DNA of 64,000 nt from Sulfuriferula sp. (GCA_013140765.1 JABFSE010000004.1:110988-174987), one strand, 5' to 3'. Positions 35,108-45,253 are shown, counted from the stretch's first letter. Notes: a model not told the origin generated them from the letters alone. Numbers and translations are program-made.

Positions 35108-37981
35108 TTACTTGTTATCTTCAGGACGCGAACTATAGCGCAACGTATCTGGACGCTCACCATCATCCCACGGTAATGGTTTAATCGCTGGGAACTCTGG
35201 CCAGCTACCTGTTTCGCCTTCGGCCGCCTTGGTAATTTTCACTCGCAAGTCGAACCACGCCGCCTGCCCCGTCACAGGGTCAGAGTTAGTAATACGACGC
35301 TCACCTTTTTTAGCTGGCAACAATTCAGAAATCAGATGGTTGAGCAGGAAGCCATTTTTCGCTTCAGACGCTTCTGGTTTCAAGCCCCATGCACCGCCCT
35401 GCTTACCAATCGCGTTCCAGGTCCATACTGTATTCTCTTGCGTACCTTCCATGGTGCGCATCTGGCAACGTATTTTACCGTTATGCGACTCTACCCATAT
35501 CCAGTCAAAATCTTTTAGATTCATGCGTTCAGCCTGACCGCGATTCATATACATGTAGTTTTGCGCCAAAATCTGACGCAACCATACGTTTTGCGAATCC
35601 CATGAGTGATACATCAACATTGGACGCTGCGTGAGCGCAAAGAACGGATATTCATGCTCATCAACACGTTGCTGTTCCAGCGGTTTATACCACATCGGTA
35701 GCGGGTCGAAATAAGTCGCCAAACGTTCACGATCGACTGGATTAGTCGGTTGCGGACCATCATACAAGCCTTGCCCTGCCAAGCGGAATTTTTGCAACGG
35801 CTCAGAATAAATCTGCATGGTAATCGGCTCAGATTTACCTACGAAACCGACATCGGCCGCAACATCCAAATAATCTTTATTCGCAAAGCGGTTATATTTC
35901 TGATTATCAGGCCAATGATGCGCAAAGAAAGATTCGTTCTCGATGTACTTTTCCCACTGTTTAGGATTAGGTTCACCTTTGAGTGATTTTTCGCCATTTT
36001 TACCACGCCAGCCGGCAAGGAAACCTATGCCTGGTGCGCGCTCATAATTGACGATAAAGTCTGGATAGTCTTTGAATTTCCGCGACCCATCGGCTTGGGT
36101 AAACGCAGGGAATTTCATGCGACTAGCTAATTCCACCAACACTTCTTGCCAAGGACGCACATCCCGATCTGCCTTCAGCAATGGGTAACGAATCGCATCC
36201 GCCGCCGCATCTGGCTCTGAAATAGGTCTGTCCAACAAAGAAATCGTATCGTAACGCTCTAAATAAGTCGTATCTGGCAACACTAAATCAGCAAAGTTGA
36301 CCATTTCCGAGTGGAACGCATCCACCACCACTAGGAATGGAATTTTGTGCTGATCAGGTTGCGCAGGATCTTTTTCACGCAACATATCCTGCACATTCTT
36401 GGTATTCATGGTTGAATTCCACGCCATGTTAGCCATGAACAGCAATAAAGTATCGATAGGGTACGGGTCATGATTAGTCGCGTTGGTAATCACCATATGC
36501 ATCAAACCATGTGACGCGATAGGGATTTCCCATGAATAAGCCTTGTCTATCCGCAATGGATTACCCTGCTTATCGATTACCAAATCTTCAGGACGCATCG
36601 GGAAACCCAATGGCGTTTTCGACAGCGGCGTATTCGGCGCGTTAATAATGTCGATATTATTTTCAGGCAACTGGTGCGGCGGTATTGGCTTAGGATACGG
36701 TGCACGCGCACGGAAGTTACCTGGACCATCTAACGCGCCCAGCATGATTTGTATCAAATGCACTGCACGGCAGGCATGGAAACCATTGGAGTGCGCCGCG
36801 ATACCACGCATAGCGTACATTGCCACAGGGCGACCTATCACTTTATCGTGCTCACGCCCCCAGCTATCCGTCCATTTAATATCCAGCTCTACCGTTTCCT
36901 TGAACGCCACATGCGCCATTTCTAACGCCATGCGGGTAATGGTTTCCGCCGTCACACCGCATTCTTGCGCGACGTTTTCAGGCGCGTAACGCTCATCCAA
37001 ATAACGTTCTGCAGTCAACGTCATCACGGTGCGCACAGGGCGACCATCAGGCGCGACAAAATCACCGAACAATGCTGGCGTAATGTCTTTAGCCAAGGCA
37101 TTCACAAATGCTGATTTTTCCATATCCCAGATTAGCGGGTTGCCTTGCTCATCACGCAGGAACAAGCCGTGACCTTTTTGTCCCGGTGTATCCACCACCA
37201 GCCAAGCTGAGTTGGTATAACGAATCAGGAACTCCCAATCGAACAACTCACGCGACAACAACACATGCACCACCGACAACGCCAACAAGCCATCCATACC
37301 AGGCTTAATCGGTATCCATTCATCAGCAATCGCTGAATAGCCTGTACGCACAGGATTGACTGAAACAAATTTACCACCGTGACGTTTTAATTTTTCCAGA
37401 CCAATTTTAATAGGGTTGGAAGAATGATCTTCTGCCACGCCCCACATAATGAAGTACTTGGCATAATCCCAATCAGGTGCGCCAAACTCCCAGAAGGAGA
37501 AGCCAATAGAATACAAACCAGCCGCCGCCATATTAACTGAGCAGAACCCGCCGTGCGCCGCCCAGTTAGGCGTACCAAACTGTTGCGCCCACAAACCAGT
37601 CAACGCCTGCATTTGATCGCGCCCAGTAAAAAACGCCAATTTAGAAGGATTAGTCGCACGAATATGGGACAAACGCTCGGTTAGCATATCCAATGCTTGA
37701 TCCCACTCAATTTCAACAAACTCGCCTGCGCCACGCTCCGAGCCTGGCTTGCGCATTAACGGTTTGCGCAATTTAGCAGCTGAATATTGTTTCATAATCC
37801 CCGCCGAACCCTTAGCGCACAATACGCCTTGGTTAGTTGGATGATTACGATTACCTTGTATAAAGCGCACTTTATTTTCTTCTAAAGTGACTTTAATACC
37901 GCAACGACAAGCGCACATATAGCAAGTAGTGAACTTGATTTCTTGATTGTCGTGATTTTCTATTTTAACGATAGCGTTCAT
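35108..37981 (-). CDS. soeA: Sulfite dehydrogenase molybdopterin subunit SoeA
   Basis: A 957 aa molybdopterin oxidoreductase of the DMSO-reductase superfamily. The N-terminal [4Fe-4S] motif is C20, C23, C27 and C55. There is no twin-arginine signal, so it stays in the cytoplasm, matching SoeABC and not periplasmic polysulfide reductase. Bis-MGD binding segments such as AFFTGRDQMQALTGLWAQQFG and VLPDTTYLERYD are visible. It should oxidise sulfite, the sHdr product, to sulfate. No Shine-Dalgarno sequence precedes the ATG (TTATCAATT). Polysulfide or tetrathionate activity is the alternative, less likely given the context. Confidence 0.88.
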   Translation of the reverse strand: MNAIVKIENHDNQEIKFTTCYMCACRCGIKVTLEENKVRFIQGNRNHPTNQGVLCAKGSAGIMKQYSAAKLRKPLMRKPGSERGAGEFVEIEWDQALDMLTERLSHIRATNPSKLAFFTGRDQMQALTGLWAQQFGTPNWAAHGGFCSVNMAAAGLYSIGFSFWEFGAPDWDYAKYFIMWGVAEDHSSNPIKIGLEKLKRHGGKFVSVNPVRTGYSAIADEWIPIKPGMDGLLALSVVHVLLSRELFDWEFLIRYTNSAWLVVDTPGQKGHGLFLRDEQGNPLIWDMEKSAFVNALAKDITPALFGDFVAPDGRPVRTVMTLTAERYLDERYAPENVAQECGVTAETITRMALEMAHVAFKETVELDIKWTDSWGREHDKVIGRPVAMYAMRGIAAHSNGFHACRAVHLIQIMLGALDGPGNFRARAPYPKPIPPHQLPENNIDIINAPNTPLSKTPLGFPMRPEDLVIDKQGNPLRIDKAYSWEIPIASHGLMHMVITNATNHDPYPIDTLLLFMANMAWNSTMNTKNVQDMLREKDPAQPDQHKIPFLVVVDAFHSEMVNFADLVLPDTTYLERYDTISLLDRPISEPDAAADAIRYPLLKADRDVRPWQEVLVELASRMKFPAFTQADGSRKFKDYPDFIVNYERAPGIGFLAGWRGKNGEKSLKGEPNPKQWEKYIENESFFAHHWPDNQKYNRFANKDYLDVAADVGFVGKSEPITMQIYSEPLQKFRLAGQGLYDGPQPTNPVDRERLATYFDPLPMWYKPLEQQRVDEHEYPFFALTQRPMLMYHSWDSQNVWLRQILAQNYMYMNRGQAERMNLKDFDWIWVESHNGKIRCQMRTMEGTQENTVWTWNAIGKQGGAWGLKPEASEAKNGFLLNHLISELLPAKKGERRITNSDPVTGQAAWFDLRVKITKAAEGETGSWPEFPAIKPLPWDDGERPDTLRYSSRPEDNK

Positions 37982-38067
37982 AATTGATAATGAAAAATGA
38001 CGTGGGTTGATAACCAGAGTCTCGCATTTTCGCCAACTAAGTAAAAATATGCAAACTATAATCTTTA

Positions 38068-38077
38068 ATAGGCCTAT
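38068..38077. promoter_or_regulatory. Palindrome in the divergent soeA promoter region
   Basis: ATAGGCCTAT is a perfect ten-base palindrome inside TTTAATAGGCCTATAAA, between the divergent soeA and the plus-strand small gene. It might be an operator. The remaining bases of 37982-38211 show only AT-rich promoter-like sequence. Confidence 0.3.
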
Positions 38078-38211
38078 AAATATAATTAAAGCATGACGCT
38101 AATCGCAAATGGTTTACGCTATCTGCATTCCATGCTAAAGTTTTAGGTGCTATAGTCAATAGTTAATTTACTCAAAGCACAATGCTTTGCAAAATTTTTA
38201 GGAGTGCGGTA

Positions 38212-38517
38212 ATGGATAAAAGCAATTTCAAAGAAAACACACGCTACACCATCGCTTGGCGTGCAACTGACGGCAAAATTCGCCCTGCAAACATTTATGT
38301 TTACAAACTGTTTGAGACCGCAATGATTGCGCGTATGACAGACAAGGGTGGTTTCTTATATAAAATTGCCTACGATGATGTCACTAAAATCGTCAAAGAA
38401 ATCGCTGTTGAAACCAAAAATCAATTTCACATTCCAGCCGCTGTATTAGATGAAAAAATCTGGAAAGACCGCTCTATGATGGAACGTTACTCATCATCAC
38501 CGCACATGGGCAAATAA
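38212..38517 (+). CDS. Small conserved protein divergent from soeA
   Basis: A 101 aa soluble protein of unknown function: YTIAWRATDGKIRPANIYVYKLFETAMIARMTDKGG split around residue 30, then IAYDDVTKIVKEIAVE. It contains no cysteine and no membrane segment; the predicted fold is mixed alpha/beta. The start at 38212 is fixed by AGGAG seven bases upstream; a longer frame to 38182 has none. It is divergent from soeA and followed by a strong terminator, so it is a single-gene unit. I do not recognise a named family. Confidence 0.75.
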   Translation: MDKSNFKENTRYTIAWRATDGKIRPANIYVYKLFETAMIARMTDKGGFLYKIAYDDVTKIVKEIAVETKNQFHIPAAVLDEKIWKDRSMMERYSSSPHMGK

Positions 38518-38525
38518 ACCCGACT

Positions 38526-38550
38526 GCGACGGCATCATGCCGTCGCTTTT
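38526..38550 (+). terminator. Terminator after the small divergent gene
   Basis: A perfect nine-base stem GCGACGGCA / TGCCGTCGC with a three-base loop is followed by TTTT. It lies nine bases after the stop codon. Confidence 0.9.
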
Positions 38551-38615
38551 ATCCGCTTGACAATCACCTAACAACCGCTACACTAAGCCCATCTACATAC
38601 GCGTAACACCCCAGC

Positions 38616-39887
38616 TTGAACGATACCCCTATCGCCATATTATTGGTCGTATTATTTATTTTATTGGCACTATCAGCTTTTTTTTCTGCATCTGAAACTA
38701 GCATGATGGCATTAAACCGCTATCGCTTACGTCATTTAGCCAGTAAAGGCAATCGCAATGCCAAGCGCACAGCCCAACTCTTAGCCAATACTGATAAACT
38801 GCTCGGCGTTATCTTGCTAGGCAACAACCTCATTAACGCGGCTTCTGCCACCCTAGTTACCATTATTTCCATCAGGCTATTTGGCAACAGTGAATGGGTT
38901 TTGGGTATTGCCACCTTAGTGGTCACCTTTGCTATTTTGGTTTTCAGCGAAGTAACGCCCAAAGTTATAGGCGCTTCTTATCCCGAAAAAATCGCCTTAC
39001 CCGCCAGCTTTATCTTACGCCCACTACTTAGCCTCGCTTACCCTATCGTCTGGTTTGTAAATTTATTTGTACAAGCATTATTAAAACTAATGCGGCTACA
39101 ACCCAACAATGAATCTGAGCACATTTTAGGCATAGAAGAACTCAGAACGCTGGTATATGAATCTGGCAAGCTATTACCCTCTACGCACAAAAGCATATTG
39201 ATTAACTTGCTGGATTTAGAGCACATTACTGTGAACGACGTGATGACACCACGCAACCAGATTGAAGCCATTGCACTTGATGACGACCTTGCCAACATTA
39301 CCAAACAGCTCATTAGCAGTCACCATACGCGCCTACCTATATACCATGAGCATCCCAATGAAATCATAGGAATGCTACACCTGCGCGACATTACCCGCGA
39401 CTTGCTGAATCAGACTATCAATACCGACATTATTCTCGCCAAGACGCACACCCCATACTTTATTCCGTCAGGCACTTTGTTATTTACACAACTGCGCCAG
39501 TTCCAAGAAAACAAACGTAAACTAGGCTTAATCGTTGATGAATATGGTGAATTACAAGGCCTCATCACGCTAGAAGATATACTAGAAGAAATTATCGGCG
39601 AACTCGGCAATGCGGCGCAGCTAGTCACATCAGATTGCGTGCGCCAAGCAGACGGTAGCTGGCTAGTCGAGGGTAGCACCAGCATACGCCACATCAACCG
39701 CAAACTGCATCTGGACTTGCCAGAACAAGGTCCAAAAACGTTAAATGGTCTAATACTAGAACATTTTGAAGACATACCTGAACCTGGCATTACCCTGAAA
39801 ATAACAGGGCATCCGATAGAAATCATACAAATTCAGGAACGCGCGGTGAAAACTGCTCGCATCTATCCGCAGATGCCCATAACCTAG
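38616..39887 (+). CDS. HlyC/CorC family transporter (CNNM/DUF21 with CBS and CorC_HlyC domains)
   Basis: A 423 aa protein with an N-terminal DUF21/CNNM membrane domain of four helices (ALSAFFSASETSMMALNRYRLRHL is the signature), a CBS pair around residues 205-335 (VNDVMTPRNQIEAI, LGLIVDEYGELQGLITLEDILEEIIG), and a C-terminal CorC_HlyC domain. The family is linked to magnesium or cobalt efflux. The start is a TTG with no clear ribosome site; it fits the family N-terminus. In betaproteobacteria it commonly precedes the pilB-pilC-pilD genes, as here. Confidence 0.88.
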   Translation: MNDTPIAILLVVLFILLALSAFFSASETSMMALNRYRLRHLASKGNRNAKRTAQLLANTDKLLGVILLGNNLINAASATLVTIISIRLFGNSEWVLGIATLVVTFAILVFSEVTPKVIGASYPEKIALPASFILRPLLSLAYPIVWFVNLFVQALLKLMRLQPNNESEHILGIEELRTLVYESGKLLPSTHKSILINLLDLEHITVNDVMTPRNQIEAIALDDDLANITKQLISSHHTRLPIYHEHPNEIIGMLHLRDITRDLLNQTINTDIILAKTHTPYFIPSGTLLFTQLRQFQENKRKLGLIVDEYGELQGLITLEDILEEIIGELGNAAQLVTSDCVRQADGSWLVEGSTSIRHINRKLHLDLPEQGPKTLNGLILEHFEDIPEPGITLKITGHPIEIIQIQERAVKTARIYPQMPIT

Positions 39888-39985
39888 CCGCTTATCAACC
39901 GACAGCCCACACCGCTTTACAAAAAAGCACGCACAGCGCATCATTTAAGTTAAACTTATCTTCAATTAACTTACTGCTTATATTT

Positions 39986-41707
39986 ATGGCTGCCAATACT
40001 AACAACATTATTCTCACGGGTCTTGCGCGCGCTTTGGTTAGTCAGCAATGGCTGACTCACGATGAAGCCGAAGCACTGATGAAAGAAGCCAAAAGTGCCA
40101 ATGAACACTTCGTTCCACAGCTACTCAAAACCAAAAAAATAGCCCCCGCAAAATTAGCTGAATTTGCCGCAATACAATTTGGCTTTCCTTATTTTGACCT
40201 GAGTGCCATTGATCCTGAAAGCATCCCCAACAAATTGCTAGACAGCAAGCTCATGCAAACCCGTCGTGTTGCCGCGCTCTACCAACGCGGTAACAAAGTC
40301 GCTATTGCACTGTCCGACCCAACCAATCTGCAAGCCATAGACGAAGTTAAATTTCAAACCTCACTCACGGTGGATGTGGTCGTCGTTGAAGACGATAAAC
40401 TAGGCAAACTCATCACCCAAATCAGTGAAAGCAATAACAACACCATTGCCAACCTTGCTGGTGATGATGGTGACATAGAGCTGGATTTTACTGACGATGA
40501 AACACTCGCCAATAAAAATGCTGACGATGCACAAGAAGTAGATGACGCGCCTATCGTGCGCTACCTACAAAAAATACTGCTAGATGCCATTAACGACGGC
40601 GTATCCGATATACATTTTGAGCCTTACGAAAAATACTATCGCATACGCTACCGTTTAGACGGCATATTGCGCGAAATCGCCCAACCGCCGTTAGCGATTA
40701 AAGACAAACTTGCCTCACGCATCAAAGTTATTTCCAAGCTCGATATTTCCGAAAAACGCATACCGCAAGATGGTCGCATGAAATTAGTGCTGTCAAAAAA
40801 CCGCGCCATCGACTTTCGTGTCAGCACCTTGCCCACACTGTATGGCGAAAAGATAGTCATGCGTATTCTCGATCCGACTAGCGCAACATTAGGGATAGAA
40901 GCATTAGGCTATGAGCCGCACCAAAAAGACTTGCTACTCCACGCCGTTGAACGCCCTTACGGCATGGTGCTAGTGACAGGACCTACAGGTAGCGGTAAAA
41001 CAGTATCGTTATATACCTGCTTGAACATCCTCAATCAGCCTGGGGTCAACATTGCCACCGCCGAAGACCCTGCTGAAATTAACTTGCCAGGTATAAACCA
41101 AGTCAACGTCAACGACAAAGCAGGACTTACTTTCTCCGTTGCCTTAAAATCATTCTTACGCCAAGATCCTGATGTCATCATGGTGGGCGAAATTCGTGAT
41201 TTAGAAACAGCCGAAATCGCAATTAAAGCCGCGCAAACAGGACATATGGTACTCTCGACGCTACACACCAATGATGCGCCATCTACACTTACCCGTTTGA
41301 TGAATATGGGTATTGCTCCTTTTAATATCGCATCCAGCGTCATCATGATTACCGCGCAACGTTTAGCTCGTAAGCTATGCCAATGCAAACAGCCCGCCGA
41401 TATACCCAAAGCAGCACTACTCAAAGCAGGATTTGACGAAAGCGAGATCAATGCCAGCTGGCAACCTTATCGAGCAGTAGGCTGTCCAATTTGCAAAGAT
41501 ACAGGCTACAAAGGACGGCTAGGTATTTATCAAGTCATGCCCATCACCGACGAAATGCGTCGTATTATTATGAACAACGGCAATGCTATCGACATCGCTG
41601 ACCAAGCACGTCGCGAAGGTGTCAATGACTTGCGCCGTTCAGGCTTAAATAAAGTAAAAATGGGATTAACTTCGCTAGAAGAAGTGGAATCAGTGACCAA
41701 CGAATAA
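39986..41707 (+). CDS. pilB: Type IV pilus assembly ATPase PilB
   Basis: A 573 aa hexameric ATPase driving pilus extension. It has an N-terminal MshEN/GspE-like domain, Walker A GPTGSGKT at 332-339, an Asp box region VIMVGEIRDLETAEIA, a His box around LSTLHTNDAPSTLTRL and the C-terminal zinc motif with LCQCKQP...CPICKDTGYKGR. It is followed by pilC after 40 bases. No strong ribosome site precedes the ATG. Confidence 0.96.
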   Translation: MAANTNNIILTGLARALVSQQWLTHDEAEALMKEAKSANEHFVPQLLKTKKIAPAKLAEFAAIQFGFPYFDLSAIDPESIPNKLLDSKLMQTRRVAALYQRGNKVAIALSDPTNLQAIDEVKFQTSLTVDVVVVEDDKLGKLITQISESNNNTIANLAGDDGDIELDFTDDETLANKNADDAQEVDDAPIVRYLQKILLDAINDGVSDIHFEPYEKYYRIRYRLDGILREIAQPPLAIKDKLASRIKVISKLDISEKRIPQDGRMKLVLSKNRAIDFRVSTLPTLYGEKIVMRILDPTSATLGIEALGYEPHQKDLLLHAVERPYGMVLVTGPTGSGKTVSLYTCLNILNQPGVNIATAEDPAEINLPGINQVNVNDKAGLTFSVALKSFLRQDPDVIMVGEIRDLETAEIAIKAAQTGHMVLSTLHTNDAPSTLTRLMNMGIAPFNIASSVIMITAQRLARKLCQCKQPADIPKAALLKAGFDESEINASWQPYRAVGCPICKDTGYKGRLGIYQVMPITDEMRRIIMNNGNAIDIADQARREGVNDLRRSGLNKVKMGLTSLEEVESVTNE

Positions 41708-41747
41708 CATAGCAAACACAACAATAGAATTTCACGGGAGAATCAGC

Positions 41748-42974
41748 ATGGCTGTCGCAAAAAAAACCATACAAAAAGATGTTGCTTATAGTTGGGAGGG
41801 GATCGATAAAAGCGGCAAACAAGTCAAAGGTGAAATGATTGCAGGTGGTGAAGCTGTTGTCAGTTCGACTTTACGTCGCCAAGGCATTACTGTTAAAAAA
41901 ATTAAGAAAAAAGGTAATCTCGCAGGCAGCAAAAAAATAACAGGCAAAGATGTTGCCTTATTTACTCGTCAGCTCGCCACCATGATGAAAGCAGGTGTGC
42001 CGCTACTGCAAGCCTTTGATATTGTTGCTAAAGGACACGCCAATCCCGCTGTACAAAAATTACTTATTGATATAAAAACAGACATCGAAGGCGGCACGAG
42101 CTTAAGTAAATCTTTTGCCAAACATCCGCTTTACTTTAATACGCTGTATATCAATTTGGTTGATGCAGGTGAGCAAGCGGGTATCTTAGATGGCGTATTA
42201 GATAGATTGGCTACCTACCAAGAAAAAATAATTGCGATTAAAGGTAAAATAAAATCCGCGCTGTTTTACCCCATTTCCATCGTCATTGTGGCATTTGTGA
42301 TTACGGCCATTATCATGATATTTGTAGTGCCCGCATTTAAGGATTTATTTAGCAGTTTTGGTGCTGATTTACCCGCGCCTACACTGATATTGATGAACAT
42401 TTCCGATTTTTTTGTGAGTTACTGGTGGTTGATTTTTGGCTCTATAGGCGGCGGTTTCTGGTTTTTCTTTTACACTTGGAAACGCTCAAGAAAAATGCAA
42501 GAAACCATGGATAGAATCATGCTAAAAATGCCTGTCTTTGGCATTATTTTAGAAAAAGCAGCCATTGCTCGCTGGACACGTACACTGGCAACCATGTTCG
42601 CAGCTGGCGTACCCTTAGTGGAGGCACTCAACTCGGTCGCAGGTGCGGCGGGCAATGTCGTTTTCTACAACGCCACCATGAAAATAAAATCTGAGGTTAC
42701 GACAGGAACCAGCCTTACTATCGCCATGCAAAACTCTAAAATGTTTCCTAATATGGTGCAACAAATGGTGTCCATAGGTGAAGAGTCAGGCGCACTCGAT
42801 TCCATGCTGGATAAAGTGGCCGGGTTTTATGAAGCCGAAGTAGATGATGCCGTTGCGGGTATTTCTAGCCTTATGGAGCCTGTGATTATGGTCGTTTTGG
42901 GTACATTGATAGGCGGCATGGTCGTGGCACTGTATCTGCCTATTTTCAAAATGGGCGCGGTGGTCGGCGGATAA
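41748..42974 (+). CDS. pilC: Type IV pilus inner membrane platform protein PilC
   Basis: A 408 aa T2SF-domain protein. It has two repeats around VALFTRQLATMMKAGVPLLQAF and WTRTLATMFAAGVPLVEALNSV, with three transmembrane segments near 180-200, 220-245 and the C-terminus. It couples PilB ATP hydrolysis to pilin assembly. GGGAG precedes the ATG by seven bases. Its stop overlaps the pilD start by one base. Confidence 0.96.
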   Translation: MAVAKKTIQKDVAYSWEGIDKSGKQVKGEMIAGGEAVVSSTLRRQGITVKKIKKKGNLAGSKKITGKDVALFTRQLATMMKAGVPLLQAFDIVAKGHANPAVQKLLIDIKTDIEGGTSLSKSFAKHPLYFNTLYINLVDAGEQAGILDGVLDRLATYQEKIIAIKGKIKSALFYPISIVIVAFVITAIIMIFVVPAFKDLFSSFGADLPAPTLILMNISDFFVSYWWLIFGSIGGGFWFFFYTWKRSRKMQETMDRIMLKMPVFGIILEKAAIARWTRTLATMFAAGVPLVEALNSVAGAAGNVVFYNATMKIKSEVTTGTSLTIAMQNSKMFPNMVQQMVSIGEESGALDSMLDKVAGFYEAEVDDAVAGISSLMEPVIMVVLGTLIGGMVVALYLPIFKMGAVVGG

Positions 42975-43831
42975 TGATTAACCTACTGCAAACCAATCCC
43001 CTCTGGTTCACCATCGCGTGTGGCATTATTGGTCTCCTAGTGGGGAGCTTTCTAAATGTTGTCATTTATCGACTGCCTAAAATGATGATGCGCGACTGGC
43101 AAATACAGTGCGCCGAGTTAAACCAGAGCACGGTAGCCGATGCGCCTGCGCTCACACTCTCTACCCCGCATTCCAGTTGCCCTCAGTGCGGTCACGCCAT
43201 TCGCGCAGTTGAAAACATCCCCATAATTAGTTACCTTTGGTTGCGTGGCAAATGCGCTAGTTGCCATACCGCTATCAGCATACGCTATCCTGTGGTTGAG
43301 CTGGTTACGGGCTTACTCAGTGCCTACACGGCCAGCCATTTTGGCTATGGCCTCGCCGCTATCTCAGCTATTCTTTTTGTATGGGCACTTATTGCACTGA
43401 CGTTCATTGATTTTGACACTCAATTATTACCCGACAGCATCATCTTACCGTTACTTTGGCTAGGCTTGCTGGTCAATATGCAAAACACCTTTGCTCCCTT
43501 ACCCACAGCACTCGTTGGCGCGATGCTGGGCTATCTGAGCTTATGGTCAGTTTACTGGCTATTCAAATTGCTCACGGGTAAGGAAGGCATGGGTTATGGC
43601 GATTTCAAGCTACTGGCTGCAATCGGTGCTTGGTTGGGCTGGTCCATACTGCCTATCGTTATCCTGTTATCGTCTGTCGTCGGGGCTATTGTCGGCATTG
43701 TTTTAATGGTCATAGCCAAGCGAGGACGTGCCATACCGATACCATTTGGTCCCTATTTAGCGGGTGGTGGTTTAATCGCTCTGTTTTGGGGGCAAGACAT
43801 ACTGAATACATACCTCACGACACTGACATGA
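42974..43831 (+). CDS. pilD: Prepilin peptidase / N-methyltransferase PilD
   Basis: A 285 aa integral membrane aspartic peptidase that cleaves and N-methylates prepilins. The cytoplasmic zinc loop cysteines are seen in CPQCGHAI and CASCHTAI. The two catalytic aspartates are in FIDFDTQLLPD and GYGDFKLLAA. Eight hydrophobic helices are predicted. The start overlaps the pilC stop, and its stop overlaps the coaE ATG (ATGA). Confidence 0.96.
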   Translation: MINLLQTNPLWFTIACGIIGLLVGSFLNVVIYRLPKMMMRDWQIQCAELNQSTVADAPALTLSTPHSSCPQCGHAIRAVENIPIISYLWLRGKCASCHTAISIRYPVVELVTGLLSAYTASHFGYGLAAISAILFVWALIALTFIDFDTQLLPDSIILPLLWLGLLVNMQNTFAPLPTALVGAMLGYLSLWSVYWLFKLLTGKEGMGYGDFKLLAAIGAWLGWSILPIVILLSSVVGAIVGIVLMVIAKRGRAIPIPFGPYLAGGGLIALFWGQDILNTYLTTLT

Positions 43832-44436
43832 AACCTATTATTGGCCTGACGGGTGGAATAGGTTGCGGCAAAACAACGGTATCTGACTTACTGATTAAAC
43901 TGGGCATCACAGTAATAGATACCGATGAAATCTCACGTGCAATCACCGATATTAACGGCATTGCCGTTAGCGCGATTAAGCGCAATTTTGGTAGCGACTA
44001 CATCACCGCACAAGGCGCACTGGATAGAACACGGATGCGTGAACTGGTTTTTAACGACCCCGCCGCAAAGCAACAGCTAGAAGCCATACTGCATCCACTT
44101 ATTCAGCAACAAGTCATCGCGGATATACAACAAACCAGTCATGCGCCCTACACGGTCATATCAGTTCCGCTACTACTAGAAACCCAGCACTATGTAGCCC
44201 TGACGACACGAGTGCTTGTAGTCGATTGCAGTGAAGAGCAGCAAATAGCACGCGTCACCACGACTCGTAACATAACAGCAGAAATGGTACGCAAAGTCAT
44301 GGCATCGCAAATATCGCGCCAAATACGGCTACAATATGCCGACGACATTATTGACAACCAACATAGCTATGCTGCCACCCAAGCACAAGTGCTCGCGCTG
44401 CACCAAAAGTACCTAAATTTATGGGTCGCTGATTAG
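43828..44436 (+). CDS. coaE: Dephospho-CoA kinase
   Basis: A 202 aa P-loop kinase catalysing the last step of CoA synthesis. The P-loop is GLTGGIGCGKTTV at residues 6-18; the DTDEISRAI motif and LLLETQHY follow. The frame is open far upstream to 43630 inside pilD, but the ATG at 43828, overlapping the pilD stop by four bases, gives the normal length and N-terminus MKPIIGLTGG. Confidence 0.95.
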   Translation: MKPIIGLTGGIGCGKTTVSDLLIKLGITVIDTDEISRAITDINGIAVSAIKRNFGSDYITAQGALDRTRMRELVFNDPAAKQQLEAILHPLIQQQVIADIQQTSHAPYTVISVPLLLETQHYVALTTRVLVVDCSEEQQIARVTTTRNITAEMVRKVMASQISRQIRLQYADDIIDNQHSYAATQAQVLALHQKYLNLWVAD

Positions 44437-44500
44437 CATTTGCCAACCGTGACGCGCCATGTCACAATCTGTCATATATCCTTACTAATCATCTACACTC

Positions 44501-45253
44501 GTGATTGATTACGAATACCCATTAAGTGAACGTGTCCGCACTTTTCTGCGACTAGAGAGCCTTTTTCATAAAGCGTTCTATTTTGTCGCGCTTAATGATG
44601 CACTACAGCACCATGTCGCACTACTCGCGTTATTTGAAATTATCGAAGTGGCTAGTCGCGCAGACATCAAGTCAGATATTCTGCAAGAACTAGAACGTCA
44701 ACGCCAAGTGCTCACCCCTTTGCGAGACAATAGCGATATAGACCAAAAAAAATTATCACAAATACTTGCCGACATCAGCCATAGCCTCAAAGCCATCCAT
44801 AGCCTGACGGGTAAACCTGGGCACAACCTCAAAGAAATAGAGTGGCTGATGAACGTCAAACAACGTGCCAGCATCCCTGGGGGCACATGTGAATTTGATT
44901 TACCTGCCTACCATTACTGGCTACATACATCTAACGTTCATCGCCACGCTGACCTCAATACATGGATAGCCTCACTCACCCCTATTTACCAAGGTATCAG
45001 CGTCATATTGCAACTATTACGTGAAAGCGGTACGCACAAAACCATGACTGCCCGACTAGGCAATTACCAACAAATGTTGAATGGACGTAACGCACAGCTA
45101 CTCAAAATCAGCTTGGATAAGCAATTACCTTACATACCTGAAATCAGTGCCAACAAATACGCATTAAGCGTGCGGTTTTTAGATGCGTGTACCAACCATC
45201 CCAAAACCAGTAACGAAGACATCACCTTTAATCTGACTTTTTGTAATTTATAA
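44501..45253 (+). CDS. zapD: Cell division protein ZapD
   Basis: A 250 aa FtsZ-associated protein that cross-links FtsZ filaments. The N-terminal family pattern [20 protein letters not shown] and the later [22 protein letters not shown] segment are characteristic (formerly DUF1342/YacF). The start is a GTG; no clear ribosome site is present. It overlaps yacG by one base (TAATG). The coaE-zapD-yacG order is conserved in beta- and gammaproteobacteria. Confidence 0.93.
   Translation: MIDYEYPLSERVRTFLRLESLFHKAFYFVALNDALQHHVALLALFEIIEVASRADIKSDILQELERQRQVLTPLRDNSDIDQKKLSQILADISHSLKAIHSLTGKPGHNLKEIEWLMNVKQRASIPGGTCEFDLPAYHYWLHTSNVHRHADLNTWIASLTPIYQGISVILQLLRESGTHKTMTARLGNYQQMLNGRNAQLLKISLDKQLPYIPEISANKYALSVRFLDACTNHPKTSNEDITFNLTFCNL

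Noticed and set aside
43630..43827. A 66-residue N-terminal extension of CoaE.
   Set aside because: It lies wholly inside pilD in another frame, has no family similarity, and the ATG at 43828 overlapping the pilD stop gives the standard CoaE length.
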